A stretch of 64,000 nt of DNA. Source: Terriglobia bacterium (GTDB lineage Bacteria; Acidobacteriota; Terriglobia; Terriglobales; Acidobacteriaceae). Below the pieces are notes generated by a model, which did no database searches, was not told where the DNA came from, and saw only the letters and a program-made list of their open reading frames with translations. Both the position numbers and the translations under genes were made by a program. Shown here piece after piece: positions 41,512 through 49,959 of the stretch (position 1 is the stretch's first letter; each line of letters starts with the position of its first letter). Where the stretch lies: positions 1-64,000 of the forward strand of contig JAIQGE010000012.1 in assembly GCA_020072815.1 (NCBI GenBank). The letters run 5' to 3'.

Positions 41512-42716
41512 CAAGTCTTCCTTGCGGGCGCCGGCGGTTGGCGGAGATATTCTGGCGCAACCGCTGGTTGCAAGCCACTGGCCGGCCTGGTGCGCATTGC
41601 AAGACGCGTCAGCAGATAGACCGCGCACCATCCGCTGGCGCTCCAGAAGCTCAACGACCAGATGGCCGCCCTGGGCAGCCACTCCGGCGATCCCAGCAGA
41701 AAGGTCAGGCAAGCGGCATTGGCGGTGGCAAACAGGATCCAGAAGCGCCGGCCACCCATCACGGCCACGGGAACCAACGCTGCCAGCAGCACCGCTTCAT
41801 CGTAAATAAGCATGTAGTAACTGCTGACCAATGAAACCAGAAGCAGGACTGGAAGCTGCGTTCTCCACTCCCACCGCTCTCTCCGGTTCCACCAGTGATA
41901 AGTCGCCCACGCGATGGCTCCAACCACGGGCACCATTGCCAGAAGCACGCTGCCGCTGAAAGCATGCAGAAGCACGCTCAGCGTCGGCGCCTGCCCCGCC
42001 TTGGTGAAATCGGCCATCGCTTCAGTATAGAAGCTAAAGACGTCGCGGTTCACCGCGATCGCGAGCCCTGACGCCACCGCGAGTGCCGCCGCTATCCCGC
42101 CCAGGACCCGATAACGCCGGCTCCACAAAATCCAGCACCCAAGACACGCAAGGAAGGGCAGGAACAAGTGTGGCTTGAAGAAGACGAACAAGAGCGATGC
42201 GCCTGCAATCCAATCGCGGCGACGTTCAACGTTGATAAGGAAAAGACAAATGCCCAGGAACGGCCACGCGGTGAGTTGGCCAACGCGCAACATGGCAAGC
42301 ACCGGCGCAAACGTCATGGCCAGCAACAGAGCAGCGGGCGAAAGCTTTCCAACATAGAAGCGCCAAAGAAGGAGCGTGCCGGCAGCTACCACGATAATGC
42401 TGGTGAGCATCCACAGGGCGAATGCGTTGGAATAACTAAAATACCGCAAGGGCAGCACCAGCGGCAAAGTCCACGGCGGGTTGCACATCAGAAAAGGTGT
42501 TGGGCGCTGGAACCCGATGGTGCGATCAAGGCTGAGCACTTTTTCATGTGAGTATGGGTTTTCGGTAGCCAGCCGCGCAGCCGTCCAGAAGGCGGTAAAA
42601 TCCACCGGTTCAACGCGCAAGGCCAGTTGCCGCCCCTGCATGAACAAGACTGCTGTCATGCCCACCAGCGCCAACCGTACGAGAATTTTCCGGAGCATCT
42701 TGAGACCTAATTGCAA
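41511..42716 (-). CDS. GT87-like (DUF2029) polytopic membrane protein, second copy
   Basis: 401 residues with about ten membrane segments. The periplasmic loop VDFTAFWTAARLATENPYS resembles the loop of its neighbour, and FLMCNPPWTLPL follows. Related to the downstream gene but not a close copy. It could start at M7 (42698). It probably adds a sugar from a lipid carrier at the outer face of the cytoplasmic membrane. Confidence 0.78.
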   Translation of the reverse strand: MQLGLKMLRKILVRLALVGMTAVLFMQGRQLALRVEPVDFTAFWTAARLATENPYSHEKVLSLDRTIGFQRPTPFLMCNPPWTLPLVLPLRYFSYSNAFALWMLTSIIVVAAGTLLLWRFYVGKLSPAALLLAMTFAPVLAMLRVGQLTAWPFLGICLFLINVERRRDWIAGASLLFVFFKPHLFLPFLACLGCWILWSRRYRVLGGIAAALAVASGLAIAVNRDVFSFYTEAMADFTKAGQAPTLSVLLHAFSGSVLLAMVPVVGAIAWATYHWWNRRERWEWRTQLPVLLLVSLVSSYYMLIYDEAVLLAALVPVAVMGGRRFWILFATANAACLTFLLGSPEWLPRAAIWSLSFWSASGWCAVYLLTRLAMRTRPASGLQPAVAPEYLRQPPAPARKT

Positions 42717-42770
42717 TCCATGCCCAACAGCAACTAACAGAGCACTCGCCGCAGCATTACCATGCGCCGT

Positions 42771-44432
42771 TCACCGTTGCCGCTGGACAGTTCCTGGAAC
42801 CGCGGGCGGCGCTGTCCGTTCGAAAAGTATGGCCGTCCCATCATCGTGGACAACCTTCCAATCCGTAGTTTCCTTCAGCGTGCTGGCCAGCGGAGAATCC
42901 GGCGGGACCAGCACCCAGTTCACCTGGTGGGAGTTCAGCACGTCGCGCCAGCCATAAGCGGCTTGCGCCACCTTCAGGTACTCGCGGACGAACTTCTCGC
43001 CGTAGAAGTCGTGCCGGTCGTCCATCATTACGCGCACGTCCGGATACAGGCGGTAAATCAAGTAGCCGCTCCAGTTGTCGGGGGCGAAGAAGTGGTCGCG
43101 GATATTGTGGGCAGCCATGAATTCAGCGGCCTGCACCGGCATGTGCTTGTCATCGAAATGCAGCGCTTGGGCATTCAGCGCGGACGCCCCGCGCGTCGCC
43201 GCGCCGGCGACCAGCAGCAATGCCACGACAACGGAGAGCACATGTCCTCTGAAGCGCTGGTCCATCACCTGCATGCGCGCGGAAAAGCGGTCAATCTTCG
43301 TCGCCAGGTTGCGCAGCCAGGGCGCGATGCCGATGTTCTGCCCGCCGTTGCGGAACGCTTCTCCCAGCATCGGCGCCACGGTGAGAGTGAGCAGCATGGC
43401 CGCAATGGGAATATTCCGCACCGCGTATAGGCCGATCCAGGCGCTGAAGGCAATCACCAGGAAATCAATCACGCTCACTTTTCTGCTTTGCAAGACCAAG
43501 GCCAGCATTGCCAGGATCAGCAACAGAGCGAAAGCCTTCACCTGGAACAGGTGGAAGTCCGGTGACAGGAATTCCTGGATGTTGTTCATCATGAATTTGC
43601 TGCCCAGGTACTCATAGAGGTGGGCATGCAAGCGGAATCCATAAGGAGTGATGAATGTGACGCCGAGCGTGAGAAGCAGTGTCAGGCCGAGATGGCGCAT
43701 GCGTCCCTGAGCCTGGCTGCGGCTCTCCGAGTTGGAAGTGATGATCCACGTCATCGCGTTGCCGGCCAGAAACAGCGCCGTGACAGCAATTCCCATCAGG
43801 AACCCGCCGTGCAGGTTCACCCACAGCAGCATGAGCGCGGGCAGAAGAAACAGGCTCTTGCGTTCGCCGCGTTGAAAAGAGTCCAACTGTTGAAACCAGA
43901 TCAGGGTAAACAGCCAGGTGACCATGTGCGGCCGCGCCAGCAAGTGAATGGACGCCGCCACCGCGGCCAGCGCGGTAAGGCCGCCGGCCACCAGCAGATT
44001 GCCGCTGGAGCGCATCGCGTCGCGGAACAGCAGCGCAAAGGTCATGGCGCCGATCAAGGCGCTGAGAAGCACCACGCCGCTGAGTCCGGCAACCGAGTGA
44101 ATACCGGCGACGAGCACGTCATACAGCCACTCCCACGCGTACCACGGCTGTCCCGCCATGGTGTAAGAGAAGTAATCGGTCATGGGGACTGAGTGGGTTG
44201 ACAGGATGTGCTGGCCATTGCGGATGTGCCAGCCAATGTCCGCGTCGCCCAGGAGTTGCGTTCCCAGGAAGCCGAAGATCGCGCACAGCAGCGCCACAAA
44301 AACAATATCGGCGATGGACGGCATGAACAGCCGGGCCCAGAGCGGCAGAGGACGCGAAGCAGCAGAAACCATGCTGGCGCCGGCCGAGGTCCCTTTCGGT
44401 GTAACCGCGGCCGCGTTGGAACTCACATTCAT
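42771..44432 (-). CDS. Polytopic GT-C-like membrane protein with periplasmic C-terminal domain
   Basis: 553 residues with about ten to twelve membrane segments. The first loop GDADIGWHIRNGQHILSTHSVPMTDYFSYTMAGQPWYAWEW has the acidic DAD typical of GT-C enzymes. The last 120 residues (FMAAHNIRDHFFAPDNWSGYLIYRLYPDVRVMMDDR) form a soluble domain as in several PMT-like proteins. It ends 54 bp before the next gene and its start overlaps the methyltransferase gene by 4 bp. Function is inferred only from fold-like features and the two adjacent GT87-type genes. Confidence 0.75.
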   Translation of the reverse strand: MNVSSNAAAVTPKGTSAGASMVSAASRPLPLWARLFMPSIADIVFVALLCAIFGFLGTQLLGDADIGWHIRNGQHILSTHSVPMTDYFSYTMAGQPWYAWEWLYDVLVAGIHSVAGLSGVVLLSALIGAMTFALLFRDAMRSSGNLLVAGGLTALAAVAASIHLLARPHMVTWLFTLIWFQQLDSFQRGERKSLFLLPALMLLWVNLHGGFLMGIAVTALFLAGNAMTWIITSNSESRSQAQGRMRHLGLTLLLTLGVTFITPYGFRLHAHLYEYLGSKFMMNNIQEFLSPDFHLFQVKAFALLLILAMLALVLQSRKVSVIDFLVIAFSAWIGLYAVRNIPIAAMLLTLTVAPMLGEAFRNGGQNIGIAPWLRNLATKIDRFSARMQVMDQRFRGHVLSVVVALLLVAGAATRGASALNAQALHFDDKHMPVQAAEFMAAHNIRDHFFAPDNWSGYLIYRLYPDVRVMMDDRHDFYGEKFVREYLKVAQAAYGWRDVLNSHQVNWVLVPPDSPLASTLKETTDWKVVHDDGTAILFERTAPPAVPGTVQRQR

Positions 44433-45172
44433 GCCGACCGCTTGGCGGCTGGAGCAAGTTCAACAACCTGCGCGGGCGCTCCCTTCGGCTTGGACTTGCG
44501 TGCCCAAGTCAGTCGCGGCATGAACCGCCCCACGCGCCGCCGATAATCTTCGTACTCGGGAAAAACGGCCGAGAGCACGGACTCCTCATAGGACATGCGC
44601 ACTGTCACCACTCCCAGCCATGCGACGTACACCAGCACCAGCGCCGGTGTCAGATGTGACAGCACCACGCCGGCATACTGCAGCAGGTAGCTGGCATACA
44701 CCGGATGACGGGCCAGGCGGTACGGTCCAGTCGTCACCAGGGTGCGCGCCTGGGGAACAATGCTGAAAGCCTGGCGCAGACGAATCACACTCCAAAGCCC
44801 CAGGTACGCGCCCAGCATCCAAAGGACGATCCCCGTGGTGAAAAGTGATGGCGATGAAGGCGCCATCCATGCCGGGAACCAGCGTCCGCCGACGAAGCAG
44901 AAAACCGGCACCAGCAGCGTGGCCCCGTAGGCGGCCGCGCGGGGCGCCCATCCTTCTGCTTGTTTCCGCAACGGTTTGCGAAACAGGAACGCCAGTGCGA
45001 TGACCGCGTCATGCACGAACGTTGGCACCAGCAGGATGGCCACTGCCGGCGTGCGGCGAAACACGCCAGCGGCCAGAATGAAGTTGACGGCCGTCCAGCC
45101 GGCAAAAAACGCAAAGCCAGCCCAGTCGCTGCGGCGATCACGGTGAGATTCGGTAATTCTCTCAAGTTGCAT
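44429..45172 (-). CDS. Isoprenylcysteine carboxyl methyltransferase (ICMT)-like membrane protein
   Basis: 247 residues with five to six membrane segments and the ICMT/phospholipid methyltransferase motif TGPYRLARHPVYASYLLQY, followed by EESVLSAVFPEYEDYRRRVGRF. This family methylates isoprenylated or lipid substrates using S-adenosylmethionine. Start is taken at ATG 45172; a reading to 45322 adds a non-conserved leader. It probably works with the GT-C-type genes on a lipid carrier, but this is inference. Confidence 0.78.
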   Translation of the reverse strand: MQLERITESHRDRRSDWAGFAFFAGWTAVNFILAAGVFRRTPAVAILLVPTFVHDAVIALAFLFRKPLRKQAEGWAPRAAAYGATLLVPVFCFVGGRWFPAWMAPSSPSLFTTGIVLWMLGAYLGLWSVIRLRQAFSIVPQARTLVTTGPYRLARHPVYASYLLQYAGVVLSHLTPALVLVYVAWLGVVTVRMSYEESVLSAVFPEYEDYRRRVGRFMPRLTWARKSKPKGAPAQVVELAPAAKRSA

Positions 45173-45407
45173 AGCAGTGGACAACTGCACTCTGAGTGCC
45201 AAAATACCCCATTGCACGTTCTCGGAGTTCTCGGGAACGTGGAACCGTGGTGTCCTAGATTTGGAAATGGAAACAGCATAGGTGTCCGATTTTCGAGACA
45301 CATCGCAAGTGATACAGGTCATGCACTCTTGAGTTCAAGGGCAATTTCATATGGCCTGTTAATTGCAGTTCTTCAAAGCGGCGCTTCAGCGCACATGGAG
45401 AATTGAG

Positions 45408-45572
45408 ATGAAAATGCTTCGCAAACTGTGGCAGGAAGATGACGGCCAAGACCTGGCTGAATATGGACTTCTTTTGGCATTGATTGCAGTCGCTCTGGTG
45501 ATTGGAATCGGCCTGTTCAAAGATCAGATCGTAGCGGCGTTCAGCAGAGCGACCAGCGCACTGGCTTCCTAA
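45408..45572 (+). CDS. flp: Flp-type pilin, first of three
   Basis: 54 residues. The leader MKMLRKLWQEDDG is followed by QDLAEYGLLLALIAVALVIG, the Flp pilin motif: a glycine before the cut and Glu at +5 with a neighbouring Tyr. CpaA would cut after the glycine. The following hydrophobic helix packs the fibre core. ATG 45408 has TGGAGAA nearby. A 10-bp stem-loop follows the stop. Confidence 0.92.
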   Translation: MKMLRKLWQEDDGQDLAEYGLLLALIAVALVIGIGLFKDQIVAAFSRATSALAS

Positions 45573-45583
45573 GATCCACCAAG

Positions 45584-45608
45584 TCTGGGCGGCCCGAAGC
45601 CGCCCAGA
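45584..45608 (+). terminator. Stem-loop after the first pilin gene
   Basis: Perfect stem TCTGGGCGGC / GCCGCCCAGA with loop CCGAA, 11 bp after the stop. No T-run follows, so it is more likely to stabilise the 3' end of the pilin mRNA or act as an attenuator than as a simple terminator. Confidence 0.65.
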
Positions 45609-45716
45609 TCGTGGTATGCCACTGAGATCCACGGATGACGTCTTAAGCACTAAAGCAGTGGCCCACGAATTGCGGTTGATCCGAGAAGCGCTTCAGCGCA
45701 GATTGGAGAATTGAAG

Positions 45717-45881
45717 ATGAAGACCCTTCGTAAACTGTGGCACCAAGATGACGGCCAGGATCTGGCTGAATATGGCCTTCTCTTGGCATTAATTGCGGTC
45801 GCCCTGGTGATTGGCATCGGCCTGTTCAAAGATCAGATCATAGCGGCCTTTAGCGCAGCGACCAGCGCACTGGCCTCCTGA
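45717..45881 (+). CDS. flp: Flp-type pilin, second of three
   Basis: 54 residues, nearly the same as the first copy (MKTLRKLWHQDDGQDLAEYG, Glu at +5 after the processing glycine). Its upstream stretch GCGCTTCAGCGCA...TGGAGAATTGA is shared with the first copy, so the two arose by tandem duplication of gene and leader. The few differences are mostly conservative, such as AAFSRAT to AAFSAAT. Confidence 0.9.
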   Translation: MKTLRKLWHQDDGQDLAEYGLLLALIAVALVIGIGLFKDQIIAAFSAATSALAS

Positions 45882-45895
45882 GTTTTCCACAAATT

Positions 45896-45937
45896 CCGGG
45901 CGCGCTTGGCTTTTGGCTGAACGCACCCGGTTTCTTC
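45896..45937 (+). terminator. Terminator-like hairpin after the second pilin gene
   Basis: CCGGGCGCG pairs with CGCACCCGG (one mismatch) around a 17-base loop and is followed by TTTCTT. This would reduce read-through to the third pilin and the assembly genes. Confidence 0.55.
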
Positions 45938-46114
45938 TGTCCGGCTTTCCTCCTGAATTTCCCCGCAAAAACCAATTCCATTTGAACCTCATAAGACTGC
46001 TGTCTCCTCCTGACTCTCGTGTTACACAAAGAACGTGACGGATGCAGTTCGGCACTCAGATTGCAGATACCTCTGGGTTAGTGAAATGCATCTGGGTGTT
46101 TCCGCGAGGAATGT

Positions 46115-46282
46115 ATGAACAAAGAGATTCGCTTGCTGTGGTCGGACGACGACGGGGAAGACCTGGCCGAATACGGGCTCCTGCTGCTTCTCGTCAGCAT
46201 CGCCATCGTCACCGGGATCGGTCTCTTCAAAGACCAGATCGTGGCCGCGTTCAGCAGAGCAACCAGTGTGTTGGGGTCTTAG
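46115..46282 (+). CDS. flp: Flp-type pilin, third (diverged) copy
   Basis: 55 residues. The processing region DDDGEDLAEYGLLLLLVSI keeps Gly before the cut and Glu at +5, but the rest differs (VTGIGLFKDQIVAAFSRATSVLGS). Its upstream sequence is unlike the first two copies. It is 17 bp before cpaA, so it may be expressed with the assembly machinery while the first two are expressed apart from it. Confidence 0.85.
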   Translation: MNKEIRLLWSDDDGEDLAEYGLLLLLVSIAIVTGIGLFKDQIVAAFSRATSVLGS

Positions 46283-46299
46283 GTTCTGGGAAGGTTGGT

Positions 46300-46797
46300 A
46301 TGTGGCAGGCATTTGTATTGGCATTCGCGATTACGGCCGCAGTGGATGATGTGATATGGCGGAAAATTCCGCGCGTTCTCACCATGTCTGGCCTGGCGGC
46401 CGGGTTGGTCTACCACGGATTTTACGGCGGGTTCTGGTCAGCGCTGGCCACGGCTGCTCTGGGCTTCGGGCTGGGTCTGGGACTTTACGAATTGCGGGCC
46501 ATCGGCGGGGGTGACGTAAAGCTGATCGCGGCCATGGGCGCCATACTGGGGTTTGCAAACTGGGTCCTGGCGGTTGAGGTTGCCATCACGGTAGCCGGGA
46601 TCATGGCGCTGGTGGGCATCATCCGGCGGCGCATGTTCCTGCAAACCTTTCGCAACATCGGGCACTTGCTCAAGCACTTCGCCAGCAACGGCCTTCGTCC
46701 TCATCCGGACATCCAAATCAACAACAAGGCCCTGCTGGGCATTCCCTTCGGCGTGGCAGCGGCGCTGGGAATCATCTGCGTGGTGGTGCTGCGGTGA
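46300..46797 (+). CDS. cpaA: Prepilin peptidase (TadV/CpaA)
   Basis: 165 residues, A24 aspartic protease with about five membrane segments. The catalytic aspartates are in AAVDDVIWRKIP and in IGGGDVKLIAA (GxGD). It cleaves the Flp and TadE/F leaders. ATG 46300; the stop overlaps the next gene by 4 bp. Confidence 0.9.
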   Translation: MWQAFVLAFAITAAVDDVIWRKIPRVLTMSGLAAGLVYHGFYGGFWSALATAALGFGLGLGLYELRAIGGGDVKLIAAMGAILGFANWVLAVEVAITVAGIMALVGIIRRRMFLQTFRNIGHLLKHFASNGLRPHPDIQINNKALLGIPFGVAAALGIICVVVLR

Positions 46798-47243
46798 AAA
46801 AACAAGGTCAGCGCGGCGCCACGATCGCGGAAGCGGCCATTACCGCAGTGGCCTTGTTTACGCTGCTCTTGGGCACCGTGGAGTTTGGCCGCATCTTCAG
46901 TATTTACCAGAGCGTTACCAATGCGGCGCGCGAAGGCGCCCGCTACGCCGTTGCCCCCGACCCGACGACCGGCACGCTGCCTTCGAGCGCCGAAGTGCTG
47001 GCGCACGTCACAGTCTTCCTGGATGCCGCCAGCCTCAAGGGACCCGCGTCCGATTGTGCCGACAGCGGACGGGATAAAACGCTTCCCTGTGTGCAAGTCA
47101 ACCCCGTTGCTACCCAGGTGGTCAATAACGTGACCGTCACCTACACCCAGGTAACTGTGGTGTCGCCTTATACCTTCTACTTCGTTCCGTTCAGCCCCGT
47201 GAACATCACCGCTTATTCGGAGATGCGCAATGAAACTAACTAG
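46794..47243 (+). CDS. TadE-like pseudopilin, first
   Basis: 149 residues. The N-terminus QRGATIAEAAITAVALFTLLLG carries a class III-type prepilin cut (Gly, then Glu at +5) and a single membrane helix. The rest is a periplasmic domain with VTNAAREGARYAVA, the usual TadE pattern. It begins at GTG 46794 overlapping cpaA, and it overlaps the next TadE-like gene by 14 bp. Confidence 0.88.
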   Translation: MKKQGQRGATIAEAAITAVALFTLLLGTVEFGRIFSIYQSVTNAAREGARYAVAPDPTTGTLPSSAEVLAHVTVFLDAASLKGPASDCADSGRDKTLPCVQVNPVATQVVNNVTVTYTQVTVVSPYTFYFVPFSPVNITAYSEMRNETN

Positions 47244-47682
47244 CAGCGCGGCGAAGCAGCGCGGGACCATGATGTTGGAACTGGCGCTACTGCTCCCCTT
47301 CCTTATTCTGATTCTCATGCTGGTCCTGGAAGGCTCGCAACTGGTGCGGACCCACGTGGTGCTGAACAATGCCGCGCGCGAGGGCGCAAGGCTTTCGGTG
47401 ATGCCGGAGAACCAGGGAAGCTCAAAGATAGCGGACATCAGGGCCGCAGTGGTTGCTTACGCCGCCCAGAACAATGTCACCATCAGTAATCCGGACACCA
47501 ACGTTGTCATCAACCAGTCGGTCACGGTCGCCATGCCGGCAGGCTATGCCGCAATGACCGCCTCGCAGGTAACGGTCAATTGCACATACACGCTGAATTA
47601 CCTGGCGGTTTTTACGTGGCTGGGAGTGCCCAGTACGTACACGCTGCAGGGTTCGGCACAATTCAGAAATTTCAATTCTTGA
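47230..47682 (+). CDS. TadE-like pseudopilin, second
   Basis: 150 residues with QRGTMMLELALLLPFLILIL, again a Gly/Glu(+5) cleavage site and one membrane helix, and LNNAAREGARLSVM in the periplasmic domain. A paralogue of the gene before it; in many Tad loci TadE and TadF fill these two places. Confidence 0.88.
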   Translation: MKLTSSAAKQRGTMMLELALLLPFLILILMLVLEGSQLVRTHVVLNNAAREGARLSVMPENQGSSKIADIRAAVVAYAAQNNVTISNPDTNVVINQSVTVAMPAGYAAMTASQVTVNCTYTLNYLAVFTWLGVPSTYTLQGSAQFRNFNS

Positions 47683-47699
47683 AGATGTGGAGGGAAGGT

Positions 47700-48536
47700 A
47701 TGAATCGCAAAAAGTTTCTGTTGGTCGGCCTTGTCGCGCTACTGGTCGCAGGCCTGGTCAGTTGGAAAATTCTGGACATGGTGCGGCACTCCACAGCTTC
47801 GGCTGCGGTAGCTACTACCCAGGTGGTAGTTGCCGCTCATGACCTCAACGTGGGGCAGAAAATCACCGCTCCCGATCTCCGCCTAGTGGCGATACCGGGC
47901 ACAGCTGCTCTCCCGAACGGCGCGTTCCATGACATAAGCAGCGTGGTCGGCCATGGAGTGATTGTTCCCATAGAGGCCAATGAACTCGTGCTTGGCAACA
48001 AAGTGGCGGGAGATGACGCGGGCGCCGGTCTGCCCTCGATGATTCCGGCGGGCATGCGCGCGGTGTCCGTCAAGGTCAATGAAGTGGTATCGGTTGCCGG
48101 GTTTGTCGGTCCGGGCACTCACGTTGATGTGATTGTCACCAGCACTCCGGCCAACGGATCAGAACCAGCGACCACTACCGTGCTGCAAGACGTTCCCGTG
48201 CTGGCGGCGGGCAAGAAGCTGCAGCGGGACGCGGATGGCAAACCACAGGACGTCCCCGTGATGACGCTGCTGGTTTCGCCGGCGGACGCCCAGCTGCTGA
48301 CCCTGGCAAGCGCTGAGGGAAAAATTCAACTGGCACTGCGCAACCCTACCGACCTTGACAGAAAGGTCACCGCAACGTCGCACAAACAGGCGCTTTACGG
48401 GGCGGTTGCTCCCGCTCCGTCGGCAAAGGTGGGCAAGGGCGTCAAGGTGGTCAAGCTGAAGGAACCTACGGCTGCCGCTCATACGGTTGAGGTCATCCGC
48501 GGCGACAAGCGCGAAATTACGAAATTCGAACAGTAA
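47700..48536 (+). CDS. cpaB: Flp pilus assembly protein CpaB (RcpC)
   Basis: 278 residues, one N-terminal membrane helix (about 6-26) and an SAF/CpaB domain (AAHDLNVGQKITAPDLRLV, then VIVPIEANELVLGNKVAG). It is thought to support the secretin in the periplasm. ATG 47700 has GGAGGGAAGG upstream. Confidence 0.9.
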   Translation: MNRKKFLLVGLVALLVAGLVSWKILDMVRHSTASAAVATTQVVVAAHDLNVGQKITAPDLRLVAIPGTAALPNGAFHDISSVVGHGVIVPIEANELVLGNKVAGDDAGAGLPSMIPAGMRAVSVKVNEVVSVAGFVGPGTHVDVIVTSTPANGSEPATTTVLQDVPVLAAGKKLQRDADGKPQDVPVMTLLVSPADAQLLTLASAEGKIQLALRNPTDLDRKVTATSHKQALYGAVAPAPSAKVGKGVKVVKLKEPTAAAHTVEVIRGDKREITKFEQ

Positions 48537-48549
48537 GCGAGGCACGCTC

Positions 48550-49959
48550 ATGAAATTGAAGAACAGAAATATTGCATTCATTCTCTCCCTTCTGATCGCC
48601 GCTCCAGGTTTGCGGCTTGCAGGCCAGTCGGCTGGCCCGCAGGCGTCGCAAGAGCCGGTGGCGGTCTCCGGAGGCCCGACACAGCAGTCGGTCGTGGAAT
48701 CCCCGGCCCCACTGCGTGTCATGGTGGGCAAGTCAATCATCATCAACACCACCGACCGCCTCAAACGCGTTTCCATCACCGACCCTTTGGTGGCGGACGC
48801 GGTGGTGGTCACGCCATCGCAACTGATGATTCATGGCCGCGCTCCGGGAGAAGTGACACTGGTGGTCTGGGACGATCAAGAACGTTCCCGCAGCTTCGAT
48901 CTTCGGGTTGACGTGGATATCACGGCCGCCGCGGACCAGATTCGGGTGCTGATGCCAGGCGAGAAAATCAACGTGTCGGCTTCGCGCAACGCGCTGATTC
49001 TTTCCGGCAGCGTGGTAGATAAGGAAACGGCGGACCGGGCCGGCGCGATTGCCGGCGCCTATTCGAAAAGCGTGATCAACGTGCTGACCTTTGGCCCCGT
49101 GGGCGCACAAGAAGTGCTTCTGGAAGTCCGCTTTGCAGAGGTTGATCGCGCGGCCGTCTTCCAATTGGGCGCCAACATCCTTTCTACAGGCGCCAGCGGG
49201 AACATCGGCAGCACCACCACCGGGCAATTTGGAAACGTAGGCAGCTCCACGGACATCACGAATTGTATCGGGTGTCCGTTGTCCGGGTTTGTGTCAAAGA
49301 TTACCGGGCTTGATCCGCTGAACATGTTCCTCTTCCGGCCCGATCTGAACCTGGGAGTCACGTTGAAACTGCTGCAACAGAAAAACCTGCTGCAGATCCT
49401 GGCTGAGCCCAATCTGATCGCCGTCAACGGCAAAGAGGCCAGCTTTCTGGCCGGCGGCGAGTTTCCGGTCCCCGTCCCCCAGGCCGGCGCTACGGTTGGG
49501 GCCATTACCGTGCAGTACAAAGAGTTTGGTGTGCGGCTGAACTTTACGCCGGTCATCATGCCTAACGGCAACATTCACCTGACGGTGAAGCCCGAAGTCA
49601 GCTCGCTGGACTTTGCCAATGGAATCATCTCGGGGGGCTTCCGCATCCCTGCTCTCACCACGCGCCGAGCTTCCACGGAACTGGAACTCCAGGACGGGCA
49701 GAGCTTTGTGATTGCCGGACTGCTGGACAATCGCCTGACTACCAACCTATCGAAGATGCCAGGAATCGGGGACATTCCCATTCTGGGCTACCTGTTCCGC
49801 AGCAAGGAAATCACCAAGAATAAGACCGAACTCATGGTGATGGTGACCGCGCACCGGGTCGCGCCTTCAACCCAGATGCCTCCAGGTCCGCCCATGCCGA
49901 AACCTTTCCTTGACCAACCGAAGTTCGATGCCCCGCATGGAGGAGGCGGAAAGCCATGA
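48550..49959 (+). CDS. cpaC: Outer-membrane secretin CpaC (RcpA)
   Basis: 469 residues with a signal peptide, an N-terminal pilus-secretin domain (PLRVMVGKSIIINTTDR, GRAPGEVTLVVWD), a short BON-like part (SRNALILSGSVVDKETADR) and the secretin channel. The channel holds ALTTRRASTELELQDGQSF, FVIAGLL and PGIGDIPILGYLFRS. It forms the ring through which the pilus leaves. ATG 48550; overlaps TadG by 4 bp. Confidence 0.93.
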   Translation: MKLKNRNIAFILSLLIAAPGLRLAGQSAGPQASQEPVAVSGGPTQQSVVESPAPLRVMVGKSIIINTTDRLKRVSITDPLVADAVVVTPSQLMIHGRAPGEVTLVVWDDQERSRSFDLRVDVDITAAADQIRVLMPGEKINVSASRNALILSGSVVDKETADRAGAIAGAYSKSVINVLTFGPVGAQEVLLEVRFAEVDRAAVFQLGANILSTGASGNIGSTTTGQFGNVGSSTDITNCIGCPLSGFVSKITGLDPLNMFLFRPDLNLGVTLKLLQQKNLLQILAEPNLIAVNGKEASFLAGGEFPVPVPQAGATVGAITVQYKEFGVRLNFTPVIMPNGNIHLTVKPEVSSLDFANGIISGGFRIPALTTRRASTELELQDGQSFVIAGLLDNRLTTNLSKMPGIGDIPILGYLFRSKEITKNKTELMVMVTAHRVAPSTQMPPGPPMPKPFLDQPKFDAPHGGGGKP

